From Nageia nagi (lineage: Eukaryota; Pinophyta): DNA of 64,000 nucleotides. Shown here in pieces: positions 10,100 through 22,692 of this stretch. The position numbers and the translations under genes were made by a program. The stretch covers positions 111,724,001 to 111,788,000 of the forward strand of contig JBITNC010000001.1 of assembly GCA_050084985.1 (NCBI GenBank), given 5' to 3'. Below the pieces are notes generated by a model, which was not told where the DNA came from, did no database searches, and worked only from the letters and a program-made list of their open reading frames with translations. Within the stretch, counting starts at the first letter, position 1; every line of letters starts with the position of its first letter.

Positions 10100-13000
10100 A
10101 TCAATCATGAAAAATTAAAAAGGAAGCAAATTTATATCCTCCTTCGTCAGCATGCGCTGAAACATTTTTTTTTCATTTTTTAAAAAAATTTTTCTATGCG
10201 AGAATGGATGCACATTTGGACACAAAAAGGATGCAAATAGATGCAAAATTTGCATCAAAATTTAGCATTGTGTCAATTTTTTTTCTTTTTGAGAATGCCC
10301 AAGGCATTAAGATGAAAATTTGGACACCGCTTTGCATCGAACAAAATTAAAGAAGGAAAATAAAAATTTTGTAGTCATTTTTACTATGAAATTTGACTAC
10401 CATGGATGTACATCACATTTAAATTTATGAAATTTGATGGAAAATGATGCAAAATATGAGAAAATATACATTATAAAGGTAGGACAATTATTTTACAAGA
10501 TACATGATGCAAATATGGCCATTAAGATTTCCTACACATAACTTGTAATGATTAATTGTACTTGAATGATTCCCTTAAGCTTTTTCATAATTTGATGATG
10601 CATGATCTATATATTGAAATGATGGAAAATAATTGTTCATGTATTTCCTTCAAATATGGAGTAAATTGGTGTTGTAATTAAGATACCATCGACTTGTAAT
10701 GAATCTTATTACTTCCATATTAAAGCATTATATAAGTGAATATAATTATCTTAATTTATCACTATATCATGAGTTCATAGTTGACTTATAATTTTAAAAG
10801 CAAGAACATCAATTCAATCCCATCTATATTATTCCATTGTGCTCTTTTTGTAAATATACCATTTGCAATTGTAACTATGGATTTAAATATAAATAATATT
10901 ATCATTATCATAAGCAATGAGCAAAATATACATATGAAAAATTCAAGATATGGTGAAAAGCATATGAATTACAATATTATCATTGCAAATTATCTTCTTT
11001 ATCATCAAGATGTACAAAATATTTTCCTCTAGGATTACATTCAATTACAAACCACTTTTTTTCATCATCAACATCAAGGATGAAATATATTTGACTGCAA
11101 TGTTGTAAAATATAAGGCTCCAAGAAAAATGTTATCGATGAACATGTAGCCAAATGACTAAAATCTAGGATTTCAAATTTTAAATTTGGCTATTAAGGCA
11201 ATTCCCACTTTTGACATATATGCCTCAATTTTTTTATTTATTTTATTTTTGGAAAAATATGCCATCCTGCTAATGATTTTTTAGAGAGTATGCCTTTATC
11301 TAGAACATATTTGACACATTATACACCAATCCCAAAGTCAAAATCCAATCGATTCTTTACTAGGATAAAAAATGCTTTATGAGCTATCGATAAAGCTGGG
11401 AGATCGAAGGGCAAAGAACTATTCCATATTTGAATAAATTTGAGAGGGTTAAGGAAGGGCCATACAAAAACATATAAATAAGAAGGATGGTGTATTGATA
11501 GAAAAATGCCATGAAGAGGAAGCCTCCAGATGTATTATTGTTGGGATTCTATGTACACAGGTGGATATAGATGATTAGTAAGAATTCAGAGGCATTTCCA
11601 ATTTCAATGAACATTTTATATGTAAGCAAGGGTCAAAGCTCCACTCCTACCGAAAACCAACATTTCAACCTTATCTCAATTACCAACTTGGAAGCTAGAT
11701 AGTATTCATATATCATTTTGTTTTATTCTTTATGTATTAAAAATTACATCTTACATGTTTCATAGTCAAATTGATTCAAATATCTTAATTAATATATTTT
11801 GATTGTCTTTTTATGTGATTAATCTCTTTTCTTTACTTAATTAAATAATTCTAAAAATGAGAATACTTTACATAAGTGATAATGTGATAATTAATTTTAA
11901 AATACAATGATGGAATTATTTTAGCATAGAAAGGAGCCTCAACTATTTTCATAATATACAATTGAATAGTTTCATAACAGATTTAATAACCTTTGTGAAT
12001 ATTATTTCTATATATGTGTAATATTTGCAGCTTTAAACTATGTCATAGACTTTCATGAATAAATGAATATAAGTGTGTTCAATCATGATAACATTCCTGA
12101 TATACGTATTCAAAATGTGGGAGCATTAAGAAGCCATGTAGGTCTACTAAAACATTTCGATAGTAAGAGAAGTTGGTTGTTGGCGGCATGCCAAGAGTCG
12201 GTAGCAGTTGGTGGCACATCAAGAGGGTCTTGATGGCATGCCAAGAGGTCGTTGGAGGTATGCTAAGAGGGCCTCAACTTACGTTTGACAATCTTGAAAT
12301 TAAATACTTCAAGAGTAATTTGTGTGCGGCATGAGGAATGGATGACCTACCTTTCTCTTTACCTGGCATAAAGTTATTAGGGTTAAAACCCTTTTTGAAT
12401 ATGTGTGGCTTTCTTATAAAGCATGGTCAATACATTTGCATTGCTTTTGCTTTATTTTATAAAGCTTATTGTTTTGTATTTTAAATTTAAGTTCTTTCTA
12501 AAAAATTAAAGTTTAGTAACTTAGGATTACATTAAGATCTAATATAGTAGTTATTAAATTAGAATTAATTGTAATAAAATAAATTATAAAATTAGAAATC
12601 TATATATTATTTTCTAGATTAAAATAAATTATGTTTTAGTTTATAAAATATTAGATGAAAAGTAAAAATGAAATTAATTATTTCATTATAATATTATAAT
12701 TATTTAAAAATAAATAATTATAATATCAAGAGAGTTATTTTTGAGAGATTAAATAAGAAGATTTAACCTTTAGAAAAATAATAAAAATTATAAAAAAAGA
12801 AATGATTTTAAATTAAAAAAAAAATTCTTAAATTAAAAAGATGATTTTAAATTTAGGACAAGTTTACGTAAAAGATTTTAATAGTAAATTGTGACTATAA
12901 ATATGTAATTAAATATGAGATTTAAATTTATATGAGATTATTTTGTAGTTATATATGAATAATGAACTACAAACTAATAAGGTTTTATATCTCCTTGAAT

Positions 13001-13690
13001 TTATCTAAAATGTGATTTTATAATCAATTCGAGTTAAATTATAAAAAGATATCTTATAGCCAAGAGGTATCATTGTTAGATTTTTCTAAAAATATCATTG
13101 TTGGATTTTCATTCTAAAGAAATCAATATGTACATAAATAAGAGGTAAATAATAGGGTTTGAAATTGATAACCCCATTTTTAAAATTGATAGCCCCATTT
13201 TCTAACAAGTTTTGAAATTGGTGTCCTAATTTTTGAATAGGTTTTGAGATTGATAACCTTCATATTAAAATTCATTTTTTAGGGTGGGGTCTTAAAATTT
13301 TTCCTGTAAAGCTCTTTATTATTAGGTAAAATGCATGTGGAGTCGATTGCAAAGTAATTACTAGGTCTATCATGTAAGATTATTTTTCTATCTGGTGTGT
13401 CAAATCACTTATATTTAAATATAACACACTGAAATGACCAATTGTATAATTTCTTAAATATTTTCAACATATTTTAATTTTCTTTGTATCAAGTTTGTAT
13501 CTCTTGAACTTGCATAACTGTTTTGATCAAAATCAACTATCACTCCATAGTCAAATATCATTCTTCTCTCATCATTCTATTCTTTTCTAAAGTGTTGACC
13601 ATATGTCCATATTACAGGGAAAGATAGTGCCTGCACATATTTACATAAAATATGTTATTAGTAACTTACACATATTTACACTAAAATTGA
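10100..13690. other. AT-rich intergenic region, no gene
   Basis: I see no coding pattern longer than chance. It contains a palindromic TTTGCATC cluster (10205-10260), a short tandem repeat (12183-12290) and AT-rich low-complexity DNA (12450-13020). It may be the downstream part of the CACTA element that follows, since the palindrome has a counterpart near 23841, but no CACTA terminal repeat was recognised. Confidence 0.5.
12183..12290. repeat. short tandem repeat, GGCATGCCAAGAG-type
   Basis: Four diverged copies of a 25-35 bp unit, each containing GGCATGCCAAGAG or a variant (GGCACATCAAGAG, GGTATGCTAAGAG), begin near 12183, 12207, 12234 and 12262. It is much more GC-rich than its surroundings. 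Confidence 0.7.
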
Positions 13691-13699
13691 AGTTTTATA

Positions 13700-14960
13700 A
13701 AAATATTAATAAAAATAATTACCTAAAACTTGCATCCCATAATGATATTTAATGTATTTTCATCATCTTCATCTATTTTTCCTCTTGGAGCTTCTTGTTT
13801 CATTTCAATTTTATTCTTAATCCATGACCTTGGACATTGTTGTGGCCAATTTTCCTCTCTTATATTTTTTGGAAGACTAATGTACCCCTTTGATTTTTTC
13901 CATGAAACAAGATACGTTCCTATTCAATTTTTTTTCTTTTAGTTTAGTATAACTCAATCCTCTTTTTGCAACATGCATAATGCATCATGATAAATTAGTT
14001 TATAGATTCTTTAAGGTCACAATATGTAAATTCACAAAACTATAGTACAAACTTGTTAGCTAGTAATTAAGCATTTATACAATTTATAAATCCAAAGTGC
14101 ATGTACATATCTAAAACATAGTTAATACCTTTAAGAGAATATAGTGTTCTAGATGTTTCTAAGACCTCCCCTTCTAATTTCTCACTATCTTTTTCGGCAC
14201 TCCAGATCTTTAAGGTAGAAGAATATATTTGGGATAGATACTCACTTGCATAAAAAATAATTCATGTATAATGTATCCTTTACCCATAGATCCTTCTAGT
14301 CATGAATGTTTTCTAACAAATCTTTTTAGCACTTTTAAAAATCTCTCTACAAAAAACATGTTTTTAGCACTCATAACACTTTTCATGTTAATATCATATA
14401 CTAGGTGGATAAATAGGTGCACTTGTATGTCTATAAAATCAGGTGATAATTCTTTTCCTAATTTGTAAACAATTTCAACAATCTCTCTATGCCACTAATT
14501 TATTGCAACCACATGTATCTCATTTGAAGATAACCATCTGTTCATGAAAATATAATATCATCAAAATATTGCATGTAAAAATGCATAAAATATTAAAAAA
14601 TAAGAATAAATGTATGCTATATTATTATTCATAGAGCCATATTATAACATGATATACCTTAGAAATAATGATAATCGATTGATGACATTTCTAAGATCAA
14701 TAGGTAGACCCACACATCTATGAATTGTAATTGAAAAAATATGCTACAAAAAGTATGAGCATGAATAAAGCAAGTATTTTTATTTTGATGGAAAATATGA
14801 AAAACATAATATGAGATCAATACTTTCATGAAGTTATGGTAATCATGATTCTTGAATATTATGGTTTTACCATCAACATTGAATGCATTTCTTAGAGATG
14901 ATCCATAATCTATTAGTGTTATGATGTTTTGAATAAGTTTATGTAACTTTTTCACTTCAT
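13700..14960 (-). pseudogene. TNP2 transposase, C-terminal part
   Basis: The minus-strand reading shows FKNHDYHNFMKVLIS (the LKSHDYH block of the domain after TNP2) near 14840, and KRFVRKHS.LEGSMGKGYII near 14270-14330, equivalent to the 'NKARPEGSI.E.Y' block. A basic tail with CPRSWIKNKIEMKQEAPRGK lies near 13770-13830. Frames change several times. The order downstream of the TNP2 core is the normal one for CACTA elements. Confidence 0.75.
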
Positions 14961-15022
14961 CTTTTTTTTATAAGCCATGTTACCATAGGCACTTATTTTC
15001 TTCCTTCTTGATTGTAAGTTAT

Positions 15023-16105
15023 CTATAAAGATCTTATTTTCTTATTATCTTTTAAGTTATTTATCATGCCATCAGTATCTACTTCTTCATTTGTTGTATG
15101 CCGATATAAAAAAGGTGCAACATTATTTACAATGTGCATAAGATCCATTAAATATGTCACTAACAACTCCTTCCAATATTCTAATGTATAAAATATTGAT
15201 AATCTGTTCATTCTTGAAAACCTGCAACTAATTCATAATAAGCATTATATATTTTTAAAATAATAAACATATTACAAATATATTGTACTATATAATATTA
15301 CACCTATTGGTAAATCATTTTTACCAAGAATAATATCATAATCTAACCCTAAAGCAGTACCTTCATCACGAGGTTTTTTTCTAACATTTTTCACACATTG
15401 TTGGTAATTTATAAACCAACTCATAGGAGTTTCATAAATATGAATAGGGATTTTATCTATTGCACCATAGGATCCCTTTTTTCAAAAGTATGATCCATTG
15501 GCATACATTTCCTATGGCCAATATATTTTATTGTACTTATCTTACTTTAAAATCTTGATGAAAGATTACAAACAAGCATGATAACCTTTTATATGAAGAC
15601 CTATGATAGGTTTATTTATATAATGCATATAATTCATATGATTATAAAAATCAAATATACACATGTATATATGCATACCTATATAAATACAAAGCCTTAG
15701 ATAATCATGTATAGTACAACATAGTATGCCATAACATTTGAATGACCTCTAATTGATAGGTATACTTATATCATACATTTGAACTTCTTTCCATAAGAGT
15801 TGCAACTCGTCAATTATTGGTTTAAGGTAGACATCCATGTGTTTAACCTATTTTGGTCCAATGACCATAAAAACCAACATCAAATGCTCTTCTCTTATAC
15901 ACATTCATGAAGGTATGTTATAATTGATTATAAAAATAGGCCAACATGAATAATTGGATGTTTGGTTCAAAAATAGATTGACACCATCAATGCTAAACCC
16001 AATATGACACTCCTAGGTTCATCTATAAATTTCTCAATAGTTCTCATTTGTATGTTTCATTGCTTTACTATATTCAAGTATATGTAACACACCTTCTTAA
16101 CTTAT
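15023..16105 (-). pseudogene. TNP2 transposase core (Transposase_21)
   Basis: From 5' to 3' on the minus strand: CHIGFSIDGVNLFLNQTSNY then SCWPIFIINYNIPS (about 15905-16015), MDVYLKPIIDELQLLWKEV (about 15770-15845), YGAIDKIPIHIYETPMSW (about 15410-15475), KKPRDEGTALGLDYDIILG (about 15310-15375), then TLEYWKELLVTYLMDLMHIV with NVAPFLYRH (about 15090-15180). These match, in order, the 'DG..PF....SYS.WP', 'LDVYL.PLI.EL..LW', 'GHRRFLP.DHP' and 'YW....RH.LDVMHIEKNV' blocks of plant CACTA transposases. Stops and frameshifts are frequent. The segment occurs once, whereas the N-terminal part occurs twice. Confidence 0.87.
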
Positions 16106-16487
16106 ATTTCTAACATTCCAATCCATTAACTCTACAAGTGACTTACACTGAAATATTCTCATCAACCTAGGAAGGATTGACATTAAATGAACAACCTTAT
16201 TTGGATTATTTTCCCTATTTCATTGTATCTTGATTCTTCACACTTTATATGTTTAGTATTTGTATCATATTATTCTCCTCTATACAATATTCAATCATTA
16301 ATACATGCATGGTATGAATTATACTTGACCCCTACATCTTTCATAATGTCACATACCTTTTTGCATGAATCTAGGATGACATTATCACTTGGCAATAAAT
16401 TTTTTTTTAGTAACCTATAATACCAATTAAAAAACATTATATATAGTTAATTTTATTAAAATTAAAATATCAAAAATTGAAATTTTA

Positions 16488-16859
16488 TTAAATAAAATAA
16501 AATTCACACCTCAAAATAGAAGTGAAACTTGTATCTGACCATCCATGTTTAGCTTTTATGTTCATTAGAAGTAGGATCATCAATAATAAAGTTTTATTTA
16601 TTCCTTCATATAATTTAATTTTGGAAGCACTATACATGCTATCCATTTCTAAATCATCATCTCTTTCATCACCATCTCTTTCATCATCATCAACATGAAC
16701 ATAGAGGTACTCAAGTAAATTATCAATTCTATTTTCTTCATCAACATTATTATCAACATCATCATGATGACTAATATTATCCTCTCTTAATTCATCATAA
16801 TCAGTGCTTGAATCCCACATAGGTATTTGAATAGGAGCTATTGGATTTGGTTCAGACAT
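16488..16859 (-). pseudogene. TNP2 transposase N-terminal exon, copy A
   Basis: A 123-codon open stretch with an acidic, Asp-rich middle (VHVDDDERDGDERDDDLEMD) leads into SASKIKLYEGINKTLLLMIL and NIKAKHGWSDTSFTSIL. This corresponds to the 'LYEGS....L..VLLL.NLKA.HG.SD..F..LL' block that precedes the CACTA core. Translation upstream of the Met continues in homologous sequence (HEQYIKFM in copy B), so the Met may not be the real start. Confidence 0.72.
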
Positions 16860-18299
16860 AAACTTTACATATTGCTCATGGGTCCATACTTTTTACAGTA
16901 TATTTTTATCACTCCTACTTACATTATTTTGATGTAATGTTGGTGTAATAGTTATCATTCTTGAGTGGTCATGATGACTATTTATTTTATATAAAATAAA
17001 TTGTTACAAATCATTAATTTAGAATAAAAAAAAGAAGTGTAACAAGTGCAAAGTAATTTGATACATCTATTAATACACATGATAGTTTCATACATATAAT
17101 TTGATACATCCATACAAATTGATCATCTATACATATAATTTGATACATCCAAACATACACATTATCCATATATATAAATAAAAATATCCATTCATACACA
17201 TCAATAATATATTAATTTTTATTTTTATTTTTGGATTTTAGTATTGGATGAATTATTATATTTTGACTATCTCCTAACTCCAAACTTCATGCCTTATGTC
17301 TTGGAGTAGGTTTCCTATAACTGTAGTGAGTTAGTAGCTCATCACCAACATTAAGAGTTTAATAGGAACAATAAATATATAATTATTTATTTATCTACCT
17401 ATGAAGTCTTCTTTATCATTAGTACATTGGTGAAATTCATAATTTGGTACCCATTATTCACATACAAAACTATTTATGTATCCAGCTATGTTTCCTTGTA
17501 TTGTTGGTTGACCATCAATGCATAAGCATTTTGAATACTATGTATATACAATATATGAAGAATTTGCACATAATCCATATGTGGATATACTATATATATA
17601 TCTTGCTAATTATCTCTAATCTATTGCTATGTAAACTTGCCCATAAAATGGCATCAATGGCTCTATCTTAGAACTTGGAGTAACAACCATAGTACTATGT
17701 ATAAAGAAACCATATCTAGAGTAATTTTTAAATGGTTTGATCATGTATCAATTACCATAATAAGGAAATATATCATAAGCCTTTGGAAAAAGCATTTTAG
17801 CTAGCCATGTACCATATGCCCCATGATCATATGTATATACATATTTACATTGTAGCTTTTATGGAATGCACATCAAACCCAAATCATGAACATCCTCCTA
17901 TAATAGATCAAATGGCTACTCATGTGCATTATCCTCTAGTGCTAATTGATCATGGATCTATATTTGAAATCTTGTTCTTGTAGGAATCTCTCTAACTTCA
18001 TTTGATAGACCTACACATTATTTTGGCTTCATCTTTTGGATGTACATATTGATTTTATTTAGTTTTATTTGATATCATTCAATAAATAATAATATAGAAA
18101 TAAAATCAAATATTGATCCTAATTTATTACCTCACGAGCATCATCATCTTCTAATGATGATGATGAGTCATCAATCCTTTGGACATTTTTCCTACAACAT
18201 TAGCAATAAAATAAAGTTAAATACTATAAATAATATCATGCATGAAAATAAGAATTTATATGATATTACATTTCTAGATACATATTAATAATAATATTT

Positions 18300-18660
18300 A
18301 GCTTACCTCATCCTCATTTGATGAAACATCACTCCTCCTAATGGGACCTATAGAAAATATGTTAAGCTTTGAATCAAATGATATATCACTCCTTAGCCTC
18401 TTAATAATTGGTGTACTAGTAAAATCCTTTGAATTATATGAGATATCACTCCTCAACTACCTAATAACTAGTATAAGAAACTCCTTTGAATTAGATGACA
18501 CATCACTCCTCGACCTATTAGTAACTAGTGTAGGCAACTCCTCTGAATCAGATGACACATCATTCCTAACAACTCTCTAACATTGAGTTAATATCATTTG
18601 AATATCTAAATATGATGATACATCACTTCTCTACCTTGATAGAATTATATAAGCCAATTC
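18300..18660 (-). repeat. 57 bp minisatellite, copy A (codes an SDVSS-type repeat on the minus strand)
   Basis: Five to six copies of a ~57 bp unit with the conserved core GATGAYACATCACTCCT. On the minus strand the core reads (R)SDVSS followed by a variable (D/N)S.EFP tail. Several units are in the same frame, so the array may encode a ~19-residue protein repeat in an upstream exon of the CACTA element. Stops interrupt this copy. Confidence 0.7.
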
Positions 18661-18894
18661 ACTTACTTATTTTTCAATTTAAAGAAAAAAAGAGATTAGT
18701 ACATGAATAATAATAATCTATAAATATTTCAATCTTAGACCAACTCAAAAACACAAAAGTAAAATATTTACTTTTAGAATTAGAATTATTAAAGAAGTAA
18801 AAAATTTTCATCTATAAATATAAAATATTGATATACATTGTATGCAATAGAAGACACATCATCAATCAAAGTTCTTTTAGGAGTTATCATTATG

Positions 18895-19806
18895 GGTAGA
18901 GACACTAACCCTAAGCTAACCACTAACCCTAAACCTCACCAAAAATTACCCTAATGCTAACCCTAATACTATTAACCCTAACCCTCACCTTAACTTAATT
19001 GGTAATTGCTAACCCAAACCCTAACTCCTAGCCATTAACACTAACCTAACCACTAATAACCCTAACTTCTAACCCTAACACTAACCCTACCTCTAACTCT
19101 AACTCTAACCTAACCATTAACCCTAACCCTAACCCTAACCCTAATGACTAATTAAGTACCCTAACTCTAACCCTAACCTTAACCACTAACCTTAACCCTA
19201 ACCATAACCATTAACCCTAATCCTAACCCTAATCTTAACCCTAACCACTAACCCTAACTTAATTCCTAATTGCTAAGTTCTAACTCTTAGCCATTAATGC
19301 TATCTCTAACCACTAATAACCCTAACCCCTAACCCTAACACTAACCCTAATGCTAACCCTAATATAACCACTAACCCTAACCCTTACCCTAAACCTAACC
19401 TCTAATTAAGTACCTTAATTATTAACCCTAATCCTCGTCCTAACCATAACCCTAACCCTAATCCTAACCCTAACCCTAAGATTGACCAATAAGTACCCTA
19501 ACGATAACCCTAACCCTAACTCCTAATCATTAATGCTAACCTTAACCACTAAGCCTAACCTTAACCCTAACCCTAACCATGACCACTAATAACTCCAACT
19601 ACTAATAACCCTAACCTTAACCCTAACCACTAACCCTAACCCTAACCACTAAGTACCCTAATACTAATGCTATCTCTAACCTTAACCCTAACCTTGACCC
19701 TAACATTGACCTTACCTCCTAACCTTAACCATTAACCCTAACATTAACCCTAACCATTAACCCTAATAATAACCCTAACCACTAACCCTAACCTTAACCC
19801 TAAACT
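18895..19806. repeat. telomere-like CCCTAA array, copy A
   Basis: About 0.9 kb is made almost entirely of CCCTAA hexamers and one-base variants (CCACTAA, CCTTAA, CCATAA, ACTCTAA). The longest clean stretch is about four hexamers near 19118-19143. The hexamer corresponds to TTAGGG rather than the Arabidopsis-type heptamer TTTAGGG; CCCTAAA occurs only a few times. Longer words recur: CTTAATTNNTAATTGCTAA at 18994 and 19258, and CTAATTAAGTACC at 19148 and 19402, giving a higher-order period of about 255-265 bp. Confidence 0.9.
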
Positions 19807-20183
19807 TCTACTTCTTAACTTCTATTTCTTGCATTCCAAACCATTAACTCTACAAGTGACTTACACTAGAATATTCGCATCAACTTGGAAAGGAATGTCA
19901 TTACATGAAAAACTTTATTTGGATTTTTTTCCTTGATTCATTGTATCTTGATTCTTCACACTTTTGATATTTAGTCATTGTATCATATTATTCTCCTCTA
20001 TACAATATGCAATATGAATTATACTCAACCCCTACATCCTTCATAATGTCATGTATATTTTTGCATGAATTTGGGATGACATTATCACTTGGTAATAAAT
20101 TTTCTTTCAGTAACCTATAATACCAATTAAAAAATATTATATATAATAATTTCATTTAAATTAAAATAACAAAAATTGAAATT

Positions 20184-20649
20184 TCATAAAACAAAATAAA
20201 ATTCATACCTTATAACATAAGTAAAACTTGTATCTATCCATCCATGTTTGGCTTTTATGTTCATTAGAAGTAGGATCACCAATAATAGAGTTTTATTTGT
20301 TCCTTCATATAATTTAATTTTGGAAGCACTATACATGCTATCCCTTTCTAAATCATCATTTATTTCATCACCATCTCTTTCATCATCATCAACGTGAACA
20401 TAGAGGGGACTCAAGTAAACCATGAATTTCATTTTCTTCATCAATATTGTTATCAACAAGATCATCATGACCAATATTATCCTCATCATCATCAATGCTT
20501 GAATCCCACATAGGTATTTGAATAGGAGCTATTGGATTTGGTTCAAACATAAACTTTATATATTGCTCATGGGTCCATACCTTTTGTAGTATATTTTTGT
20601 CACTCTTACTTACATTATTTTGATGTAATGTTAGTGTAACAGTTATCAT
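20184..20649 (-). pseudogene. TNP2 transposase N-terminal exon, copy B
   Basis: This is the second copy of the block at 16488-16859, lying 3718-3790 bp to the right in the same orientation. It keeps EPNPIAPIQIPMWDSSIDDD, the Asp-rich run and LYEGTNKTLLLVILLLMNIK, split between two frames. It precedes a telomere-like array rather than a transposase core, so it cannot make a full protein. Confidence 0.72.
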
Positions 20650-22035
20650 TCTTGAGTGGTCATGATGACTATTTGTTTCCTACAAAATTAGTTGTTACTA
20701 ATAATTAATTTAGAATAAAAAAGCTATAGCAAGTGTAAAGTAATTAGATACATTTATTGATACACATGATAGTTCCATACATATCATTTGATACATCCAT
20801 ATGAAATGATCATCAATACATATAATTTGATACATTCATACATATAACAAATTGATACATCCATACATATAAAAAATTGATACATCCAAACATACACATT
20901 ATCTATATATTCAAATTGAAATATCCATTCATACACCTCAATAATATATTAATTTTTTATTTTTTGGATTTTGGTCTTGGATGAATTATTACATTTTGAT
21001 CATTTTCTAACTTCAAACTTCATGCCTTACATCTTGGAGTAGGTCTCCTATAATTGTAGTGACCTAGTAGCTCATCACCAACATTAAGAGTTTTAATAGG
21101 AAAAATAACTATATAATTATTCATTTGTCTACCCATGAAGTCTTATTTATCATTAGTACATTGGTAAAATTCATAATTTGGTGCCCATTCTTCACCTACA
21201 AAACTATTTATGTATCTAGCTATGTTTCCTTATATTTTTGGCTAACCATCAATGTATAAGAGTTGTGAATGTTATATATATGTAATATAGGAAGCATTTT
21301 CACATAATCCATATGTGGACATAATCTATATATATCTTGCTAATTATCTCCACTCCACTACTATGTAAACTATCCCATAAAATGGTATCAATGGCTTTGT
21401 CTTAGAACTTGGAGTAACAACCATATAGTACTATGTATAAAGAAACCATATCTAGAGTACTTTTCAAATGGTTTGATCATGTATAAATGACCATAATAAA
21501 GAAATATCTCATAAGAATATGGAAAAGATATTTTAGTTGGCCATGCACTATATGCCCCATGATCATATGTATGTAGATATTTAAGTTGTACATTTTATGA
21601 CATGCACATCAAACCCAAATCATGAACTTCCACCTCTAGTAGATAAAATGGCTATTCATGTGCATCATCCTTTAGTGTTAATTGATCATGAAGCCATTTT
21701 TGAAATCTTGTTCTTGTAGGAATCTCTCTAACTTCATTTGATGGACCTACACATTATTTTAGCTTCATCTTATAGATGTACATATTGATTTTATTTAGTT
21801 TTATTTGATATCATTCAATATATAAGAATATAAAAATAAAATCAAATATTGATCCTAATTGATTACCATAAAACATCATCATATTTTGATGATGATGATG
21901 AATCATCCATCCTTTGGATATTTTTTTCCTACAACACTAGCAATAAAATAAAGTTAAATATTGTAAATAATATCATGCATGAAAATGATAATTTAGATGA
22001 TCTTACATTTCTAGCTACATATTACATAATAACAT

Positions 22036-22440
22036 TTAACTAACCTCATCCTCATTGGATGAAACATCACTCCTCCTAATGAGACCTATAAGAAATATCT
22101 CATAATATGAATAAGATGATACATCACTCTTTGGACTCATAATAATTGGTGTACTAGGAAACTCCTTTGAATCACATGATACATCACTCCTTGGCCTCTT
22201 AATAACTAGTACACTAGGAAAATCCTTTGAATTAGATGATACATCACTCAAATATCTTCTAATAACTAGTATAAGAAAGTCCTCTAAATCAGATGACACA
22301 TCACTCCTCAACCTCTTAGTAACTAGTGTAGGCAACTCCTTTGAATTAGATGAAACATCATTCCTAACAACTCTTTAACATTGAGGTAATGGCATTTGAA
22401 TATCTAAAATGATGATACATCACTCCTCTACCTTGGTGAC
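22036..22440 (-). repeat. 57 bp minisatellite, copy B (open for 99 codons)
   Basis: This matches 18300-18660 but stays open on the minus strand from 22335 to 22036. Five ~19-residue units each contain SDVSS or SDVSC: TKRLRSDVSSDLEDF, RRYLSDVSSNSKDF, KRPRSDVSCDSKEF, MSPKSDVSSYSYYEI and RRSDVSSNEDE. The Ser/Asp core is better kept than the linkers, as expected for a coding repeat. I recognise no known domain. Confidence 0.68.
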
Positions 22441-22692
22441 ATTATATAAGCCAAGTCACTAACTTGTTTAACAATATAAAGAAAAAAAGAGATTAGTACA
22501 TGAATAATAATAATCTATAAATATTTTAATCTTAGACCAACTCAAAATCACATAAGCAAATATTTACTTTTAGACTTAGAATTATTAAAGAAGTAAAAAC
22601 TTTTCAACTACAAATATAAAATGTTGTTGTACATTCTATGCAATAGAAGACATATCATCAATCAAAGTTCTTTTAGGAGTTATCATTATGGG

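Noticed and set aside
10781-11032. Frame of 83 codons in AT-rich DNA
   Set aside because: Ile/Asn/Tyr-rich composition expected by chance at this AT content, with no motif or repeat partner.
17014-17671. Short hydrophobic frames upstream of the transposase N-terminal exon
   Set aside because: They are made from repeated TTTGATACATCCATACA words and are not kept open in the second copy of the duplicated unit.
18895-19806. CRISPR-like array
   Set aside because: There are no constant direct repeats with unique spacers. The units are 6 bp variants, and the rest of the window is plant transposon DNA.
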